30,191 nt of DNA from Proteiniphilum sp. UBA4084 (GCA_002383605.1 DFYK01000134.1:1-30191); one strand, 5' to 3'; numbered from the stretch's first letter, positions 17,386 to 26,595 are shown. Notes: generated by a model not told the origin, from the sequence alone. Numbers and translations are program-made.

Positions 17386-18057
17386 ATGAAGAAAAGTTCA
17401 TACAAGGCCTGGATGGCCGCGGCAGTTGTTCTTCTGGTTCTGCTTGTTGATCAGCTTTCCAAGATATGGGTGAAGACCCACATGGGATTGTATGATGCCA
17501 TACCGGTTACCGATTGGTTCAGGATTTATTTCGTGGAGAACAACGGGATGGCTTTCGGTATCGAAGCAGGAGGAAAACTCTTTCTGTCACTTTTTCGTAT
17601 TGTCGCAGTTGTGCTGATCATCCTCTACATCAGGAGGCTGGTAAAAGAGGGCTATAAAACCGGATTCATCGTGTGTGTCACACTCGTCCTGGCAGGTGCG
17701 TCGGGGAATATCATCGACAGCATCTTCTATGGTGCTATTTTCGAAGCCAGTTATCCGGGTCATGTGGCTTCTCTGGTGCCATGGGGCGAAGGTTATTCGT
17801 CGTTCCTTCATGGTAAAGTCGTGGACATGCTATACTTTCCGTTGTTCAGCGGTACCTGGCCCGACTGGGTGCCGATGGTAGGCGGGGATGAGTTTCTCTT
17901 CTTTCGCTTTATCTTTAATATTGCCGATTCAGCAATTACCGTGGGAGTGATCCTGATTTTGCTGTTTTACAGAAGAACGTTGTCCTATTCGTTGTTGTCG
18001 AAAACAGAACGGGAAAAAATAGACAAAGAAAAACAGGAAAAGGAAAGTGAAATCTAA
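17386..18057 (+). CDS. lspA: Lipoprotein signal peptidase II LspA
   Basis: This 223-residue membrane aspartyl protease removes signal peptides from prolipoproteins after lipidation. Four membrane segments are expected (about 10-25, 63-82, 93-112, 175-197). The catalytic dyad is Asp111 in GNIIDSIFYG and Asp181 in FNIADSAI; VDQLSKIWV (21-29) and VENNGMAFG (50-58) are further family motifs. At 223 residues it is longer than the about 165-residue E. coli enzyme. The extra length is a periplasmic insert between the catalytic motifs plus a charged C-tail (EKIDKEKQEKESEI). Its last 11 bases overlap the next gene, which encodes a predicted lipoprotein, a likely substrate. It is cotranscribed with the upstream dksA-like gene. 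Confidence 0.95.
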   Translation: MKKSSYKAWMAAAVVLLVLLVDQLSKIWVKTHMGLYDAIPVTDWFRIYFVENNGMAFGIEAGGKLFLSLFRIVAVVLIILYIRRLVKEGYKTGFIVCVTLVLAGASGNIIDSIFYGAIFEASYPGHVASLVPWGEGYSSFLHGKVVDMLYFPLFSGTWPDWVPMVGGDEFLFFRFIFNIADSAITVGVILILLFYRRTLSYSLLSKTEREKIDKEKQEKESEI

Positions 18058-18901
18058 TCTTGCTTCATATCTGTGCCTTTTCATCGTGGTTGTATCGACC
18101 TTCTCCTGTCAGAACCGACCGAAGGAAGTTTTGAACAGGAAACAGATGGAACGGGTACTATATGATGTGTATGTTGCCGAAGCAATCATGGAGAATGATT
18201 ATCAACATTTCAGCACACCCGAAAAAAAAGAGGCATACATCAATGAAGTCTTTCGTGCACATCACATTACCCAGGCTCAATGGGATACATCCTTATCGTG
18301 GTATTCCGACCGGATAGATTTGTATCTGAAGATGAATGATTCGGTAAAGGTAAAGCTGCAGCGGGCACGCATCGACATCGATGCCCGCATTGCCGCACAA
18401 CAGTCACAACAATATACAGATCCCTCTCTTTTTCAACCTTCCTATATCCCACGCACATTTTCTTTTTCCATGCCTTCACTGAGAAGCGGATTCCGGTTTC
18501 AACTGGATTCGACCGATATCAGAGAGAAGATACCCGACGATCATTTCTCTTTTACATTTAGTGTGATCGGTATACCGCCGGCGTATCATCCACGTTTTTC
18601 CTCTCTTCTTGCGTTACATTACGCCGACACAACCCTTTATCAGCAGCTCGATATCACCGAAAACAAAACATATAGCATGGCTGCTTCGAAATTTATCGAA
18701 AATGATACGCTTTCACAAATTCAGGGTTTCCTGCATCTGCAGGATACCATCATCGGGTCACACCTCAGACTTTATAATATATTTCTTGGGAACAAAGATC
18801 TTACACTGGATACCGTTCTGCAATTTCAGGATAATTCGGGTGAGCGTGAGCAATTTTTGTTGAAAAAACGCATCAGAATGGACGATAATGACTCTTTATA
18901 G
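18047..18901 (+). CDS. DUF4296 domain lipoprotein
   Basis: This 284-residue predicted lipoprotein starts with a signal peptide ending in the lipobox-like FSC (Cys21 of VVVSTFSCQNRP). A DUF4296 domain follows (about 28-110), recognisable by LNRKQMERVLYDVYVAEA and the later WDTSLSWYSDRID. The rest has no motif I know. DUF4296 proteins are found in Bacteroidota and their function is unknown. The gene overlaps lspA by 11 bases, so translation is probably coupled. No terminator is obvious in the 115 bases before ppdK. Confidence 0.85.
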   Translation: MKSNLASYLCLFIVVVSTFSCQNRPKEVLNRKQMERVLYDVYVAEAIMENDYQHFSTPEKKEAYINEVFRAHHITQAQWDTSLSWYSDRIDLYLKMNDSVKVKLQRARIDIDARIAAQQSQQYTDPSLFQPSYIPRTFSFSMPSLRSGFRFQLDSTDIREKIPDDHFSFTFSVIGIPPAYHPRFSSLLALHYADTTLYQQLDITENKTYSMAASKFIENDTLSQIQGFLHLQDTIIGSHLRLYNIFLGNKDLTLDTVLQFQDNSGEREQFLLKKRIRMDDNDSL

Positions 18902-18946
18902 AGAAAAGCTATTTGCCATTGAGACATTCTTTTTGGTATAATTTAC

Positions 18947-18954
18947 TATATTTG
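18947..18954 (+). promoter_or_regulatory. -7 box upstream of ppdK
   Basis: TATATTTG fits the -7 consensus and lies 62 bases before the ppdK ATG. No -33 box at good spacing is visible; the nearest TTG boxes are 25 or 11 bases away. Confidence 0.5.
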
Positions 18955-19016
18955 CGAATCGGTAATATTTGCCGGAGATATTTTTTAACATTTAATTTGT
19001 CATTATAAAGCATCAG

Positions 19017-21737
19017 ATGGAAAAAAAAAGAGTGTATACCTTTGGCAACGGCGCTGCAGAAGGCCGTGCCGATATGAAAAACCTGCTGGGCGGCAAGGGG
19101 GCGAACCTGGCTGAAATGAATCTGATCGGTGTTCCTGTTCCTCCCGGTTTCACAATCACCACGGAGGTCTGTACGGAATACAATGAATTAGGCAGAGATT
19201 ACGTGATCGGCCTCCTGAAAGAAGAGGTGGAAAATGCTGTTTCCCGTATCGAAGAGTTGACGGGAACCCAATTCGGAGACAAGGATAATCCCTGTTTGGT
19301 GTCTGTTCGTTCAGGTGCACGGGTATCTATGCCGGGTATGATGGATACGGTATTAAATCTCGGCCTGAATGACAATGCCGTGGAAGGAATTGCGAAGAAA
19401 TCGGGCAATGAACGTTTCGCCTGGGATTCTTATCGCCGTTTCGTACAGATGTATGGTGATGTGGTGCTTGGCATGAAGCCGCAAAGCAAGGAAGACATCG
19501 ATCCTTTCGAGGAGATCATGGATGAATTGAAAGAATTGAAAGGCATTGAACTGGATACGGATCTCACGACGGAAGATCTGAAAGAGCTGGTAACAAGATT
19601 CAAAGCGGCTGTAAAGAAAAATACCGGAAATGATTTTCCTGTAAACCCGTGGGATCAGCTCTGGGGAGCCGTGTGTGCTGTGTTCGACAGCTGGATGAAT
19701 GAACGTGCCATACTTTACCGGAAGATGAACAATTTCCCCGAAGAGTGGGGTACTGCGGTGAATGTGCAAGCCATGGTATACGGAAACATGGGTAAGACCT
19801 CCGGTACCGGTGTTGCCTTCACCCGTGATGCTGCCACCGGAGAAGATATCTTTAATGGTGAGTATTTGATTGATGCCCAGGGTGAAGATGTGGTTGCCGG
19901 TGTGCGTACTCCCCAGCAAATTACCCTCGAGGGTTCCCGTCGTTGGGCGAAGATGCAGGGAATATCGGAAGAAGAACGCTCGGCCAAATATCCTTCTCTC
20001 GAAGAAGCACTTCCTGAATGTGCAAAAGAGTTGATTGCAGTACAGCAAAAACTGGAAGACTATTTCAAGGATATGCAGGATCTGGAGTTTACCATTCAGG
20101 ATGGAAAGCTCTGGCTGTTGCAGACGCGCAGCGGGAAACGTACTGGTGCTGCCATGGTGAAAATAGCCATAGATATGTTCCATCAGGGATATATCGATGA
20201 AAAAACCGTTTTGAGGCGGTGTGATCCCGAGAAACTCGATGAGTTGCTGCACCCTGTATTTGATAAAAAGGCGATAGCCGTTGCAAAATCTATTACACAC
20301 GGGTTGCCTGCTTCTCCCGGAGCTGCAACCGGTCAGATTGTTTTTCACGCCGATGAGGCAGAGCAATGGCACAAAGAAGGCAGGAAAGTGATCCTCTGCC
20401 GTATTGAGACCTCTCCCGAGGATTTGCGCGGCATGGCCAGCGCGCAGGGAATTCTGACTGCCCGCGGAGGGATGACCTCACATGCGGCAGTGGTGGCACG
20501 TGGTATGGGTAAATGCTGTGTGTCGGCAGCCAACAACGTGATCATCGATTATAAATCACGCTCAATGAGCATCAATGGCAGAGAGCTGAAAGAGGGAGAC
20601 TGGATCTCGCTGGATGGCTCTACCGGATATGTGTATGAGGGAAGAATACAGACACAGGACGCCGAACTCGACGCCAACTTTACCGAATTGATGACCCTGG
20701 CCGAAAAGTATACCCGTATGGATGTAAGGACAAATGCCGATACACCGCATGATGCACTGGTAGCCCGCAATTTCGGTGCGAAAGGGATCGGATTGTGTCG
20801 TACTGAACATATGTTCTTTGAAGAAGACAAGATTGTCCCCATGCGTGAGATGATCCTCGCCAAAGATGAAGAAGGACGGCGTAAAGCGTTGGAAAAGCTG
20901 CTTCCCTTGCAGAAAAAAGACTTCAACGGCATTTTCAGGGCAATGGATGGTTATGCAGTCACCATTCGTCTGCTCGACCCGCCCTTGCACGAATTTGTAC
21001 CCCACGATGAGAAGGGGCAGATGGAGATGGCAAAGGTGATGGGCATTTCTTACAAAGATATCCATGATCGTGTGGAAGGACTCATGGAGTCCAACCCGAT
21101 GCTGGGTTTACGTGGCTGCCGTCTTGGTAATTTATATCCTGAAATCACGGAAATGCAGACCAGGGCCATCATGGAGGCTGCCATTGAACTGAAAAAAGAG
21201 GGTGCGAAAGTTATCCCCGAGATCATGGTACCCCTCACCGGTATTGTGTACGAGTTTACCGCGCAGAAAGAGATCATTGAAAAGACCATTCAACAGGTGT
21301 TTGCAGAAAAGAGTGATTCGGTTGAATACAAGATCGGGACAATGATTGAAATTCCGCGTGCCGCACTCACGGCGCACAAGATTGCCAAAGAAGCCGACTT
21401 CTTCTCTTTCGGAACCAACGACCTGACACAGATGACCTTTGGTTACAGTCGCGACGATGTAGCCAAGTTCCTGCCGATGTATCTCGATAAGGGTATCCTC
21501 AAACAGGATCCTTTCGCGGTGCTCGACCAGAACGGAGTGGGACAGCTTGTGCGTATGGCGGTACAGAAAGGACGTGAAGTGAAGCCTTCGCTGAAATGTG
21601 GTATCTGCGGCGAGCATGGCGGCGAACCTTCATCGGTGAAGTTCTGCCACACCGTAGGATTGAATTATGTTTCCTGTTCTCCTTTCCGAGTGCCCATCGC
21701 CCGTTTGGCTGCTGCACAGGCTGCGATAGAAGGATAA
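19017..21737 (+). CDS. ppdK: Pyruvate, phosphate dikinase
   Basis: This 906-residue enzyme interconverts pyruvate + ATP + Pi with phosphoenolpyruvate + AMP + PPi. It is often glycolytic in anaerobes. Domains in order: N-terminal ATP-grasp (about 1-340, with GGKGANLAEM and SGARVSMPGMMDT); swivelling phosphohistidine domain with GGMTSHAAVVARG, catalytic His489 and the neighbouring Thr487, which in plants is the regulatory Thr; C-terminal TIM barrel with PEP-binding residues and the CGEHGGEP motif (Cys864). Length is normal (about 880-910). The start codon is followed by nine A in a row (Glu-Lys-Lys-Arg). It is a single gene, with a -7 box at 18947 and a strong terminator at 21759. No PPDK regulatory protein gene is nearby. 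Confidence 0.97.
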   Translation: MEKKRVYTFGNGAAEGRADMKNLLGGKGANLAEMNLIGVPVPPGFTITTEVCTEYNELGRDYVIGLLKEEVENAVSRIEELTGTQFGDKDNPCLVSVRSGARVSMPGMMDTVLNLGLNDNAVEGIAKKSGNERFAWDSYRRFVQMYGDVVLGMKPQSKEDIDPFEEIMDELKELKGIELDTDLTTEDLKELVTRFKAAVKKNTGNDFPVNPWDQLWGAVCAVFDSWMNERAILYRKMNNFPEEWGTAVNVQAMVYGNMGKTSGTGVAFTRDAATGEDIFNGEYLIDAQGEDVVAGVRTPQQITLEGSRRWAKMQGISEEERSAKYPSLEEALPECAKELIAVQQKLEDYFKDMQDLEFTIQDGKLWLLQTRSGKRTGAAMVKIAIDMFHQGYIDEKTVLRRCDPEKLDELLHPVFDKKAIAVAKSITHGLPASPGAATGQIVFHADEAEQWHKEGRKVILCRIETSPEDLRGMASAQGILTARGGMTSHAAVVARGMGKCCVSAANNVIIDYKSRSMSINGRELKEGDWISLDGSTGYVYEGRIQTQDAELDANFTELMTLAEKYTRMDVRTNADTPHDALVARNFGAKGIGLCRTEHMFFEEDKIVPMREMILAKDEEGRRKALEKLLPLQKKDFNGIFRAMDGYAVTIRLLDPPLHEFVPHDEKGQMEMAKVMGISYKDIHDRVEGLMESNPMLGLRGCRLGNLYPEITEMQTRAIMEAAIELKKEGAKVIPEIMVPLTGIVYEFTAQKEIIEKTIQQVFAEKSDSVEYKIGTMIEIPRAALTAHKIAKEADFFSFGTNDLTQMTFGYSRDDVAKFLPMYLDKGILKQDPFAVLDQNGVGQLVRMAVQKGREVKPSLKCGICGEHGGEPSSVKFCHTVGLNYVSCSPFRVPIARLAAAQAAIEG

Positions 21738-21758
21738 ACAAAAAAAATAAATAATATC

Positions 21759-21795
21759 TGCAGGGGTATCACGTGTGGTATCCCTGCATTTTTTT
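21759..21795 (+). terminator. Terminator of ppdK
   Basis: A 12-base stem with two G-T pairs (21759-21770 with 21777-21788) has a 6-base loop and is directly followed by seven T. It lies 21 bases past the stop codon. Confidence 0.9.
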
Positions 21796-21800
21796 GACCA

Positions 21801-21829
21801 TTGGTCATGCGATATTTTTCCTACCTTTG
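21801..21829 (+). promoter_or_regulatory. Promoter of the MFS transporter gene
   Basis: TTG at 21801-21803 and TACCTTTG at 21822-21829 are spaced by 18 bases, immediately after the ppdK terminator. The ATG follows 22 bases after the -7 box. Confidence 0.6.
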
Positions 21830-21851
21830 TGTTTACTAACAAACAGGGGAA

Positions 21852-23087
21852 ATGAACCATCGTCGTTACTTCGGCTTAGAGAGAAACATCTTTTTTACGG
21901 GGCTTACCAGCTTTTTTACTGACACATCATCCAAAATGGTGTATAGTGTCATGCCACTCTTTCTCCTGTCTATAGGCGCATCAAAAACACAAATATCCCT
22001 GATTGAAGGCATCGCCGAGAGTACCGCCTCCCTGATGAAAGCTGTCTCTGGGTTCTGGAGCGATAAGATTGGCAAGAATAAACCTTTTATGATCATTGGT
22101 TATGCTGCTACCGCACTGGTTACACCCTTATATGCGCATGTGGTGCATCCTGTACAGGTGCTCGTTTACCGGTTTTTAGAAAGAGTGGGTAAAGGTATTC
22201 GTACAGCGCCGCGGGACAGCCTGATCGCTGCATCGGTACAAAAGAATGAAACCGGCAAGAGCTTCGGTTTTCACAAAGCAATGGATAACAGTGGCGCCAT
22301 CATTGGCCCTCTTATTGCTGCTATCATTCTGTATGCAGTGCCTGTTGAAAACCCGTTATTAGGCTATCGGATCATTTTTTGGATCGCTGCCATCCCGGCA
22401 GTTATGGGCGTGCTCACTGTCATCTTTCTGGTAAAAGAGTCTAAAAAGACGGAAGTGCCGGCCAGATCCAGAATCTCATTGAGACGACTGCCACCCGATT
22501 TTTACTTCTTCCTGATCATTATCGCAATCTTCACATTGGGCAATTCTACCGACGCATTGTTAATCGTGAGAACGAGCGAGACCGGAATCAGTCAGTCCAT
22601 GATCCCATTCATTTATATGCTGTTCAACATGGTTTCGGTTGTGCTGGCTATCCCAATTGGAAAACTGTCTGACCGTGTGGGCAGGGGAAAGCTTATCACG
22701 CTGGGCTTTTTGCTCTATTCGTTCGTTTATTTCCTTTTCGGCTCATTGAATGATATCGGCATCTATATAGGCCTGTTCATGCTCTATGGAGTCTACAGCG
22801 CGCTTACCGATACCTGCCAGAAGTCGCTCGTATCTGATTTAATCGCAAAAGAGATGAAAGGTACCGGTTTTGGGCTCTATCACGCCGTGCTTGGCATCAT
22901 GCTGCTGCCGGCCAGCATCATTGCAGGATATCTCTACGATCATGTGAGTGCCGGGTCGCCTTTTTACTTCGGAAGTCTGATGTCTTTCATCGCAGCGGTA
23001 TTGATGGCAATATTTCTATTTGTCAACAAGAAAAAAAAGAATGGCCCGACGATTCAATCTGAAATGCAGCTTTATCGCCCTCTATAA
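21852..23087 (+). CDS. Major facilitator superfamily transporter
   Basis: This 411-residue polytopic membrane protein has the length and pattern of a 12-segment MFS permease. Loop 2-3 carries a GFWSDKIGKNKP stretch resembling motif A. A GKGIRTAPRDSLIAAS segment follows transmembrane segment 4, and the mirror motif GKLSDRVGRGKLI occurs in the second half. The GKGIRTAPRDSLIA sequence is shared by a bacterial group of uncharacterised MFS proteins. Substrate and direction of transport cannot be inferred, and neighbours do not help. It stands alone with its own promoter. The C-terminus is short and basic (NKKKKN). The following 172 bases hold no gene that I can support. Confidence 0.85.
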   Translation: MNHRRYFGLERNIFFTGLTSFFTDTSSKMVYSVMPLFLLSIGASKTQISLIEGIAESTASLMKAVSGFWSDKIGKNKPFMIIGYAATALVTPLYAHVVHPVQVLVYRFLERVGKGIRTAPRDSLIAASVQKNETGKSFGFHKAMDNSGAIIGPLIAAIILYAVPVENPLLGYRIIFWIAAIPAVMGVLTVIFLVKESKKTEVPARSRISLRRLPPDFYFFLIIIAIFTLGNSTDALLIVRTSETGISQSMIPFIYMLFNMVSVVLAIPIGKLSDRVGRGKLITLGFLLYSFVYFLFGSLNDIGIYIGLFMLYGVYSALTDTCQKSLVSDLIAKEMKGTGFGLYHAVLGIMLLPASIIAGYLYDHVSAGSPFYFGSLMSFIAAVLMAIFLFVNKKKKNGPTIQSEMQLYRPL

Positions 23088-23259
23088 CTACTTTTAACCA
23101 TCAAACCATTTGGCTGCTAATGGGATTATCATTACTTTTACATCTGTTATTCTACATGGACTGGCCATAAAAAGAGCAATAAAGTAGATCCGTGTATTTA
23201 ATATAATCAGCGATGTGATGATTTAATAAACAAATCGTTAAATCAGTAAATCAATTAAT
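23088..23259. other. Intergenic region before the surA cluster, no gene seen
   Basis: This is an A/T-rich spacer without a convincing ORF or terminator. Near its end AAATC occurs three times at exact 8-base steps (23232, 23240, 23248), just before the surA-like start. This might be an operator or simply low complexity. I see no clear TAnnTTTG box. Confidence 0.4.
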
Positions 23260-24624
23260 ATGAAGTGTCCTGTAAAGATATTGTTCTTTCTTATGGCATT
23301 GTCAATGGCTTCCAGTCTTGTGGCCCAAAACAATGTAATTGACGAGATCGTGTGGGTCGTGGGCGACGAAGCCATCCTGAAATCGGAGGTGGAAGAGTAT
23401 CGCAAAGAAATTCTGATGCAAAACCAGCGCATCGAAGGAGACCCTTATTGTTTTATTCCCGAGCAGCTGGCCATCAGGAAACTTTTTCTGGACCAGGCTA
23501 AGCTGGACAGTATCGAAGTGCAGGAGTCCAACGTGAACCGCACACTCGAGTATCTGGTCAATGAATACATTGCTTCCACCGGCTCCGTGGAACGCCTCGA
23601 AGAATATTACGGAAAAAGCATGGCCGGCATTCGGGAAGATCTGCGGGAACAGATACGCGAACAGCAGCTTGTGGAAGGTGTGCAACAGAAACATTTTGGA
23701 AATATACAACTAACACCTTCAGAAATAAGGAAATATTACAACAGTCTTCCACAGGACAGTCTTCCGTTTATTCCCACCACGTTGGAAGTGCAGATCATCA
23801 CGGTGGAGCCAAAAGTTCCCCTGCAGGAGATTGACAAGGTGAAGGAGCGGCTGCGTGAATATACCGATCAGATAAACAGTGGTGAAAGAGAGTTTTCCAC
23901 ACTGGCACTGCTGCATTCAGAAGATCCTTCTGCCATGAAAGGGGGTGAGCTGGGATTTATGACCCGTTCGCAGCTGGTTCCCGAGTTTGCGAATGTGGCT
24001 TTTGCCCTGAGCAACCCAAAAAAGGTGTCGAACGTGGTAGAATCAGAATATGGGTTTCACATCATTCAACTGATTGAACGGCGTGGAGACATGGGTAATT
24101 TCCGGCATATCCTGCTGAAACCCAGGATTCCCCAGGAATCGCTTGATACGGCACTGGTGCGGCTCGATTCGATACGCAGTGGCATTACGCTGAAGAAGAT
24201 TACGTTTGATGAGGCAGCTACCTTCCTTTCTGCCGATAAAGACACACGCAACAACAAGGGTATCATGGTAAACAATACCCGTGGCTCCGCCAATGCGGGG
24301 ACGCCGCGTTTTGCGCTGAATGAACTGAATCAGGACATTGCAAAAATTGTCGGTGAGATGAAAGAAGGCGAGGTGTCAAAACCTTTTATCATGCTCAACG
24401 AAAAAGGACGACAGGTGGCGGCTGTGGTGAAGATCTCCGCACGCAACGAAGGACATAAGGCCAATATCAACAACGACTACCAGATCATTAAACAAATGGC
24501 GGAAGGTGCCAGGCAGCAGAGGCTGGTAGACGAGTGGCTTCAGGCAAAGATCAACAAGACCTATGTGCGTATTGACCCTGCCTGGCAGGGGTGCGAACTC
24601 AAATATAAAGGATGGCAAAAATAA
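23260..24624 (+). CDS. surA: Periplasmic SurA-like peptidyl-prolyl isomerase/chaperone
   Basis: This 454-residue protein has a signal peptide (MKCPVKILFFLMALSMASSL, cut near VAQ-NN). A SurA N-terminal chaperone region follows (about 26-165, starting IDEIVWVVGDEAILKSEVE). The first parvulin domain (about 170-280) carries FSTLALLHSEDPSAMKGGELGFM, VPEFANVAFAL and EYGFHIIQL. A second, more divergent parvulin-like region follows (about 285-425, RHILLKP... KPFIMLNEKGRQVAAVV). SurA escorts outer-membrane beta-barrel precursors in the periplasm. The gene overlaps the OstA-like gene by 13 bases, so the two are translationally coupled, which fits joint work in outer-membrane assembly. Whether this paralogue has isomerase activity is not certain. 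Confidence 0.9.
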   Translation: MKCPVKILFFLMALSMASSLVAQNNVIDEIVWVVGDEAILKSEVEEYRKEILMQNQRIEGDPYCFIPEQLAIRKLFLDQAKLDSIEVQESNVNRTLEYLVNEYIASTGSVERLEEYYGKSMAGIREDLREQIREQQLVEGVQQKHFGNIQLTPSEIRKYYNSLPQDSLPFIPTTLEVQIITVEPKVPLQEIDKVKERLREYTDQINSGEREFSTLALLHSEDPSAMKGGELGFMTRSQLVPEFANVAFALSNPKKVSNVVESEYGFHIIQLIERRGDMGNFRHILLKPRIPQESLDTALVRLDSIRSGITLKKITFDEAATFLSADKDTRNNKGIMVNNTRGSANAGTPRFALNELNQDIAKIVGEMKEGEVSKPFIMLNEKGRQVAAVVKISARNEGHKANINNDYQIIKQMAEGARQQRLVDEWLQAKINKTYVRIDPAWQGCELKYKGWQK

Positions 24625-26198
24625 CCCTTTTCCTGTTATTTCTTTTAGCCCAGGCACAACAACCTCCTGCAGGATTTTCTTCGACAGGGTCTGACGACCA
24701 GATTATTGAACTGAAGCAGGCAGATCTGTGGAGCAAAAGAAGCGGTTTTGATGCTGAAATCCTGACCGGCAACGTTGTTTTTTTTCATGAAGGAGCTTTT
24801 ATGTATTGCGACAGTGCATACCTGTATCAGAAGACCAATACATTTGAAGCTTTCAGTAATGTGAGGATGGAACAGGGTGACACCATCTTCGTTTACGGCG
24901 ACTACCTCCACTATGACGGAAATACCCGTCTGGCCAGGCTGCGGGATAACATCCGCATGGAGGACCGTACGGCCACACTTTTTACCGACAGTCTCGATTA
25001 CGACAGGGTAGCAAATCTCGGTTACTATTTCGAGGGAGGGATGCTGGTGGATGAAGAGAACGAACTGACGTCATTCTGGGGACAGTACAGCCCCGATACC
25101 AAACAGGCATTGTTCAGCGATAGCGTAAAACTGATTAACGAGGATTACATTATCTATTCAGATACTTTGAAATACAATACCGAATCAAAATATGCCGATA
25201 TCCTGGGTCCTTCTCGTATTGTGTCAGACAGCGGTTACGTGCATACCAGTAAAGGGTGGTATAATACGGTGACCGAAGATTCCCATCTTTTGGACCGCTC
25301 GGAGGTATACAGCAATGACGGCACCAAGGTTCTTATCGGCGACACCATTTTTTACAACCGTCAAACAGGCGTGGGGGAGGTTTTTGGCAACATGTTCCTT
25401 GAGGATAAAGAACGAAAAGCCATTCTGCAGGGAAATTATGGATTTTATAACGAAAAAACCGAATATGGGCTTGCCACCGATTCGGCTTTTGCCATCGACT
25501 ATTCGCAGCAGGAGAGCATGTATGTGCATGGCGACACGCTGGTGATGATCACCGATTCCGTGCATCGCGATATCAAAGCCTATTACGAGGTGCGTTTTTT
25601 TCGGGCCGATCTGCAGGGAGTGTGTGACTCATTGCATTATAGTTCACGCGATTCCATGGTTTACATGATCGGTGATCCGGTAGTCTGGAATGAGAATAAT
25701 CAGATTTTAGGAAATCAGATCAACGTTTATCTGAATGACTCAACCATAGAGAAGGCAATCGTGAAGGATTATGCACTGGCTATTCAGGACAGATTGGATC
25801 AGCAGCGGTATAATCAGCTCAGTGGCCGCGATATGACGGCTTTCTTTCGCAATGGAGACATCTATCATGTACTGGTGGAAGGCAATGCCGAGTCGCTTTA
25901 CTACCTTACGGAAAAAGACAGCACCATTATCGGGCTGAACAAAACGGAAAGCGCTTATCTCTCCATGGATATAGAGAATGAACAGATCAAACGGTTAAAA
26001 CTGTGGTCGTCTACCACCGCCGTAACAACTCCTTTGCCTCAGCTGAAGCCGGAGGATTCGCGTTTAAAAGGTTTCGTTTGGCTCGATTACTTGCGCCCCG
26101 CCGGACCCAAAGATATTTTCCGAGGCAACGAACGACGTAGTTCGGAAGGTCTGGAGCAACGGCAACAACGGTTCCAGAGAGAGGATATCACATTGTAG
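24612..26198 (+). CDS. OstA-like (LptA/LptD N-domain-type) protein
   Basis: This 528-residue protein has a short signal peptide (MAKITLFLLFLLAQAQ). A long beta-jelly-roll region follows, built of repeating OstA-type units: DAEILTGNVVFFHEGAFMYCDSAYLY, GDYLHYDGNTRLARL, SDTLKYNTESKYADI, GDTIFYNRQTGVGEVFG and similar. Such D-x-x-x-Y repeats are typical of Bacteroidota OstA-like proteins, related to the LPS transport bridge protein LptA and the periplasmic part of LptD. No beta-barrel domain is present. It most likely binds LPS or a similar lipid between the membranes; this is inferred from homology. It begins within the last codons of the surA-like gene. The tail (residues about 500-528) is charged and probably disordered (ERRSSEGLEQRQQRFQ). 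Confidence 0.88.
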   Translation: MAKITLFLLFLLAQAQQPPAGFSSTGSDDQIIELKQADLWSKRSGFDAEILTGNVVFFHEGAFMYCDSAYLYQKTNTFEAFSNVRMEQGDTIFVYGDYLHYDGNTRLARLRDNIRMEDRTATLFTDSLDYDRVANLGYYFEGGMLVDEENELTSFWGQYSPDTKQALFSDSVKLINEDYIIYSDTLKYNTESKYADILGPSRIVSDSGYVHTSKGWYNTVTEDSHLLDRSEVYSNDGTKVLIGDTIFYNRQTGVGEVFGNMFLEDKERKAILQGNYGFYNEKTEYGLATDSAFAIDYSQQESMYVHGDTLVMITDSVHRDIKAYYEVRFFRADLQGVCDSLHYSSRDSMVYMIGDPVVWNENNQILGNQINVYLNDSTIEKAIVKDYALAIQDRLDQQRYNQLSGRDMTAFFRNGDIYHVLVEGNAESLYYLTEKDSTIIGLNKTESAYLSMDIENEQIKRLKLWSSTTAVTTPLPQLKPEDSRLKGFVWLDYLRPAGPKDIFRGNERRSSEGLEQRQQRFQREDITL

Positions 26199-26207
26199 AA
26201 ATACCGT

Positions 26208-26239
26208 TTTGTTTCTCTGAGTGGAATTCTCTATTTTTG
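26208..26239 (+). promoter_or_regulatory. Promoter ahead of the small membrane protein and mutL
   Basis: TTTG at 26208-26211 and TATTTTTG at 26232-26239 are spaced by 20 bases. The -7 box lies downstream of the GTG at 26221, so transcripts from here cannot use that GTG; the ATG at 26263 becomes the likely start. Confidence 0.6.
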
Positions 26240-26262
26240 CAACAACAACATTCTTTTTACTT

Positions 26263-26595
26263 ATGGGCACTTTTTTTTTCTACAATAACCGAAAGCCGCG
26301 TAAATTCAATTATACGCACATCCTTCATGATCCGGAGGAAGATGCACGCAAGGACAGACTGCATAGCCGGATCGAATCAATAAAAAAAGAGATGGGTGTA
26401 CTTCCCGAACTCCCGCAGGAAAATGTACCGGAACGGAAAGACTTTAAAGCGGAATTTGTCGCGCAAACCAGTCATCTGAAGAAAAGGAAATCGAGGGAGA
26501 CAACCGGAGAACGTACTTTTTTCACCAATAATGGGTTGTTAATTATCATATTAATCATTCTTTTTGCCATTTTCTTTTTCTGGTTTTTGCGATAG
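26263..26595 (+). CDS. Small C-terminally anchored membrane protein, unknown function
   Basis: This is a 110-residue protein from the ATG at 26263. It has a basic, charged N-terminal part (RKPRKFNYTHILHDPEEDARKDR), a central region rich in Glu, Pro and Lys, and a single very hydrophobic C-terminal segment (about residues 88-109, LLIIILIILFAIFFFWF) ending in Arg, as in tail-anchored proteins. Similar short proteins with a PRKFxYxxxxxDPEEE-like N-terminus occur next to mutL in related genomes, as far as I recall. The function is unknown. It sits 64 bases past the OstA-like gene and 18 bases before mutL and has its own candidate promoter. Confidence 0.7.
   Translation: MGTFFFYNNRKPRKFNYTHILHDPEEDARKDRLHSRIESIKKEMGVLPELPQENVPERKDFKAEFVAQTSHLKKRKSRETTGERTFFTNNGLLIIILIILFAIFFFWFLR

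Noticed and set aside
19020..19031. Nine-A run after the ppdK start as a programmed slippage site
   Set aside because: The frame is intact through the run, and Lys-rich starts are common; nothing indicates a second product.
19353..20372. Long antisense frame (339 codons) inside ppdK
   Set aside because: Same reasoning: it mirrors conserved PPDK sequence and shows no recognisable domain.
23232..23252. Three AAATC units at 8-base steps as an operator or mini-repeat array
   Set aside because: The region is A/T-rich and the units are only five bases long; chance is sufficient.
26221..26262. GTG start at 26221 for the small membrane protein
   Set aside because: The promoter -7 box (26232-26239) is downstream of it, so the ATG at 26263 is more likely.
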